From assembly GCA_002372735.1 (NCBI GenBank), contig DFIE01000155.1, positions 1 to 5,057 of the forward strand: a stretch of DNA of 5,057 nucleotides, given 5' to 3'. Positions 4,738 through 5,057 of the stretch are shown one piece after another (within the stretch, counting starts at the first letter, position 1; each line of letters starts with the position of its first letter). The position numbers and the translations under genes were made by a program. The stretch is from Clostridiales bacterium UBA3705 (GTDB lineage: Bacteria > Bacillota_A > Clostridia > Oscillospirales > Oscillospiraceae). Under the pieces are notes generated by a model, which ran no database searches, was not told the origin of the DNA, and was given only the letters and a program-made list of their open reading frames with translations.

Positions 4738-5057
4738 ATGGCATTTGAATTCAACCTGATGCGCAGCCTCATCTACGTGGGCCTGGCCAAAGAGGAGTAC
4801 CGCCCCAAGCTGGAGCAGTGGCTGTATAAGTATCACGTGCCCGAATCCATCAGCAAGTTTACCCCCTATTGCATCAAATACGCCTTCTACCAGGCCTATC
4901 CCACGCCCCCCGAGGGGGACCGCTTCGGCGCCCGCAAGATGCAGCTCACCGAGCACTACTGGCTGGTGGACGAGCATCTGCCCGAGATGGCCAACAACAT
5001 CTACAACGAGTACATGCCCATGGACGTGCTGCGCTGGCAGGGCTGCATCCCCGACGT
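4738..5057 (+). CDS. Uncharacterised protein, 3' end outside window (possible EthD-like alpha/beta barrel)
   Basis: An open frame starts at ATG 4738 and runs 106 codons to the window edge without a stop. AAGGAGA lies 7 bases upstream, and the flavodoxin gene ends 33 bases before the start with no terminator between, so they should be co-transcribed. Codon use (C/G endings) matches the neighbours. The protein starts MAFEFNLMRSLIYVGL. This is followed by an amphipathic helix with QWLYKYHVPESI (residues 27-38), a strand-like YCIKYAFYQAYP, and LTEHYWLVDEHLPEM (69-83). The 'W...H.PE' helix between two strands resembles EthD-type dimeric alpha/beta-barrel proteins, a weak resemblance by eye. No signal peptide. 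It is a real gene on context; its function is open. Confidence 0.75.
   Translation, partial: MAFEFNLMRSLIYVGLAKEEYRPKLEQWLYKYHVPESISKFTPYCIKYAFYQAYPTPPEGDRFGARKMQLTEHYWLVDEHLPEMANNIYNEYMPMDVLRWQGCIPD

Noticed and set aside
3673..4977. Long minus-strand open frame of 434 codons
   Set aside because: It is antisense to both the flavodoxin gene and the next gene, has low-complexity Gly/Val/His/Ala composition, and crosses the plus-strand operon's promoter leader.

Overview
The window looks like chromosomal DNA from a GC-rich anaerobic Bacillota, most like the gut Oscillospiraceae (Flavonifractor/Lawsonibacter type). I infer this from strongly G/C-ending codons, AGGAGG-type Shine-Dalgarno sites, sigma-A promoters, AT-rich intergenic gaps and a DUF554 membrane protein. 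No marker gene fixes the genus, so treat this as inference.

Layout. Bases 1-119 hold no supportable gene; they carry GC-rich palindromic DNA and a terminator (74-109) for the minus-strand genes to its right. A two-gene minus-strand operon follows: a LysR-type regulator (1747-860), then a DUF554/YqgA-like membrane protein (839-120), 20 bases apart. The 334-base gap upstream of lysR (1748-2081) is filled mainly by a compact palindromic element (about 1793-1983). It contains six near-perfect hairpins in tandem, imperfect terminal inverted repeats of about 20 bp, and a flanking 8-bp direct repeat; it looks like a non-coding MITE or REP-like unit. Next comes a terminator (2028-2066), then a minus-strand gene for a 460-residue LVIVD-repeat beta-propeller protein (3464-2082).

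A 247-base divergent control region (3465-3711) separates the propeller gene from a plus-strand operon. The operon encodes a 330-residue flavodoxin-fold protein with a four-cysteine zinc-ribbon/rubredoxin-like insert (3712-4704). It is followed 33 bases later by a gene cut by the window edge (4738-5057+), possibly a dimeric alpha/beta-barrel (EthD-like) protein.

The strongest unexpected signal is the divergent control region. It is a 144-bp interrupted palindrome centred at 3588.5. Both TATAAT boxes, both TTGGCA motifs, a TTATCATAA pair and the predicted transcription starts mirror each other about one axis. This implies that the propeller gene and the flavodoxin operon are controlled together by a symmetric regulator. 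The three products form a plausible but uncharacterised cytoplasmic redox or catabolic module: a flavoprotein with metal-binding Cys, a His-rich propeller and a small barrel enzyme. I cannot name a substrate.
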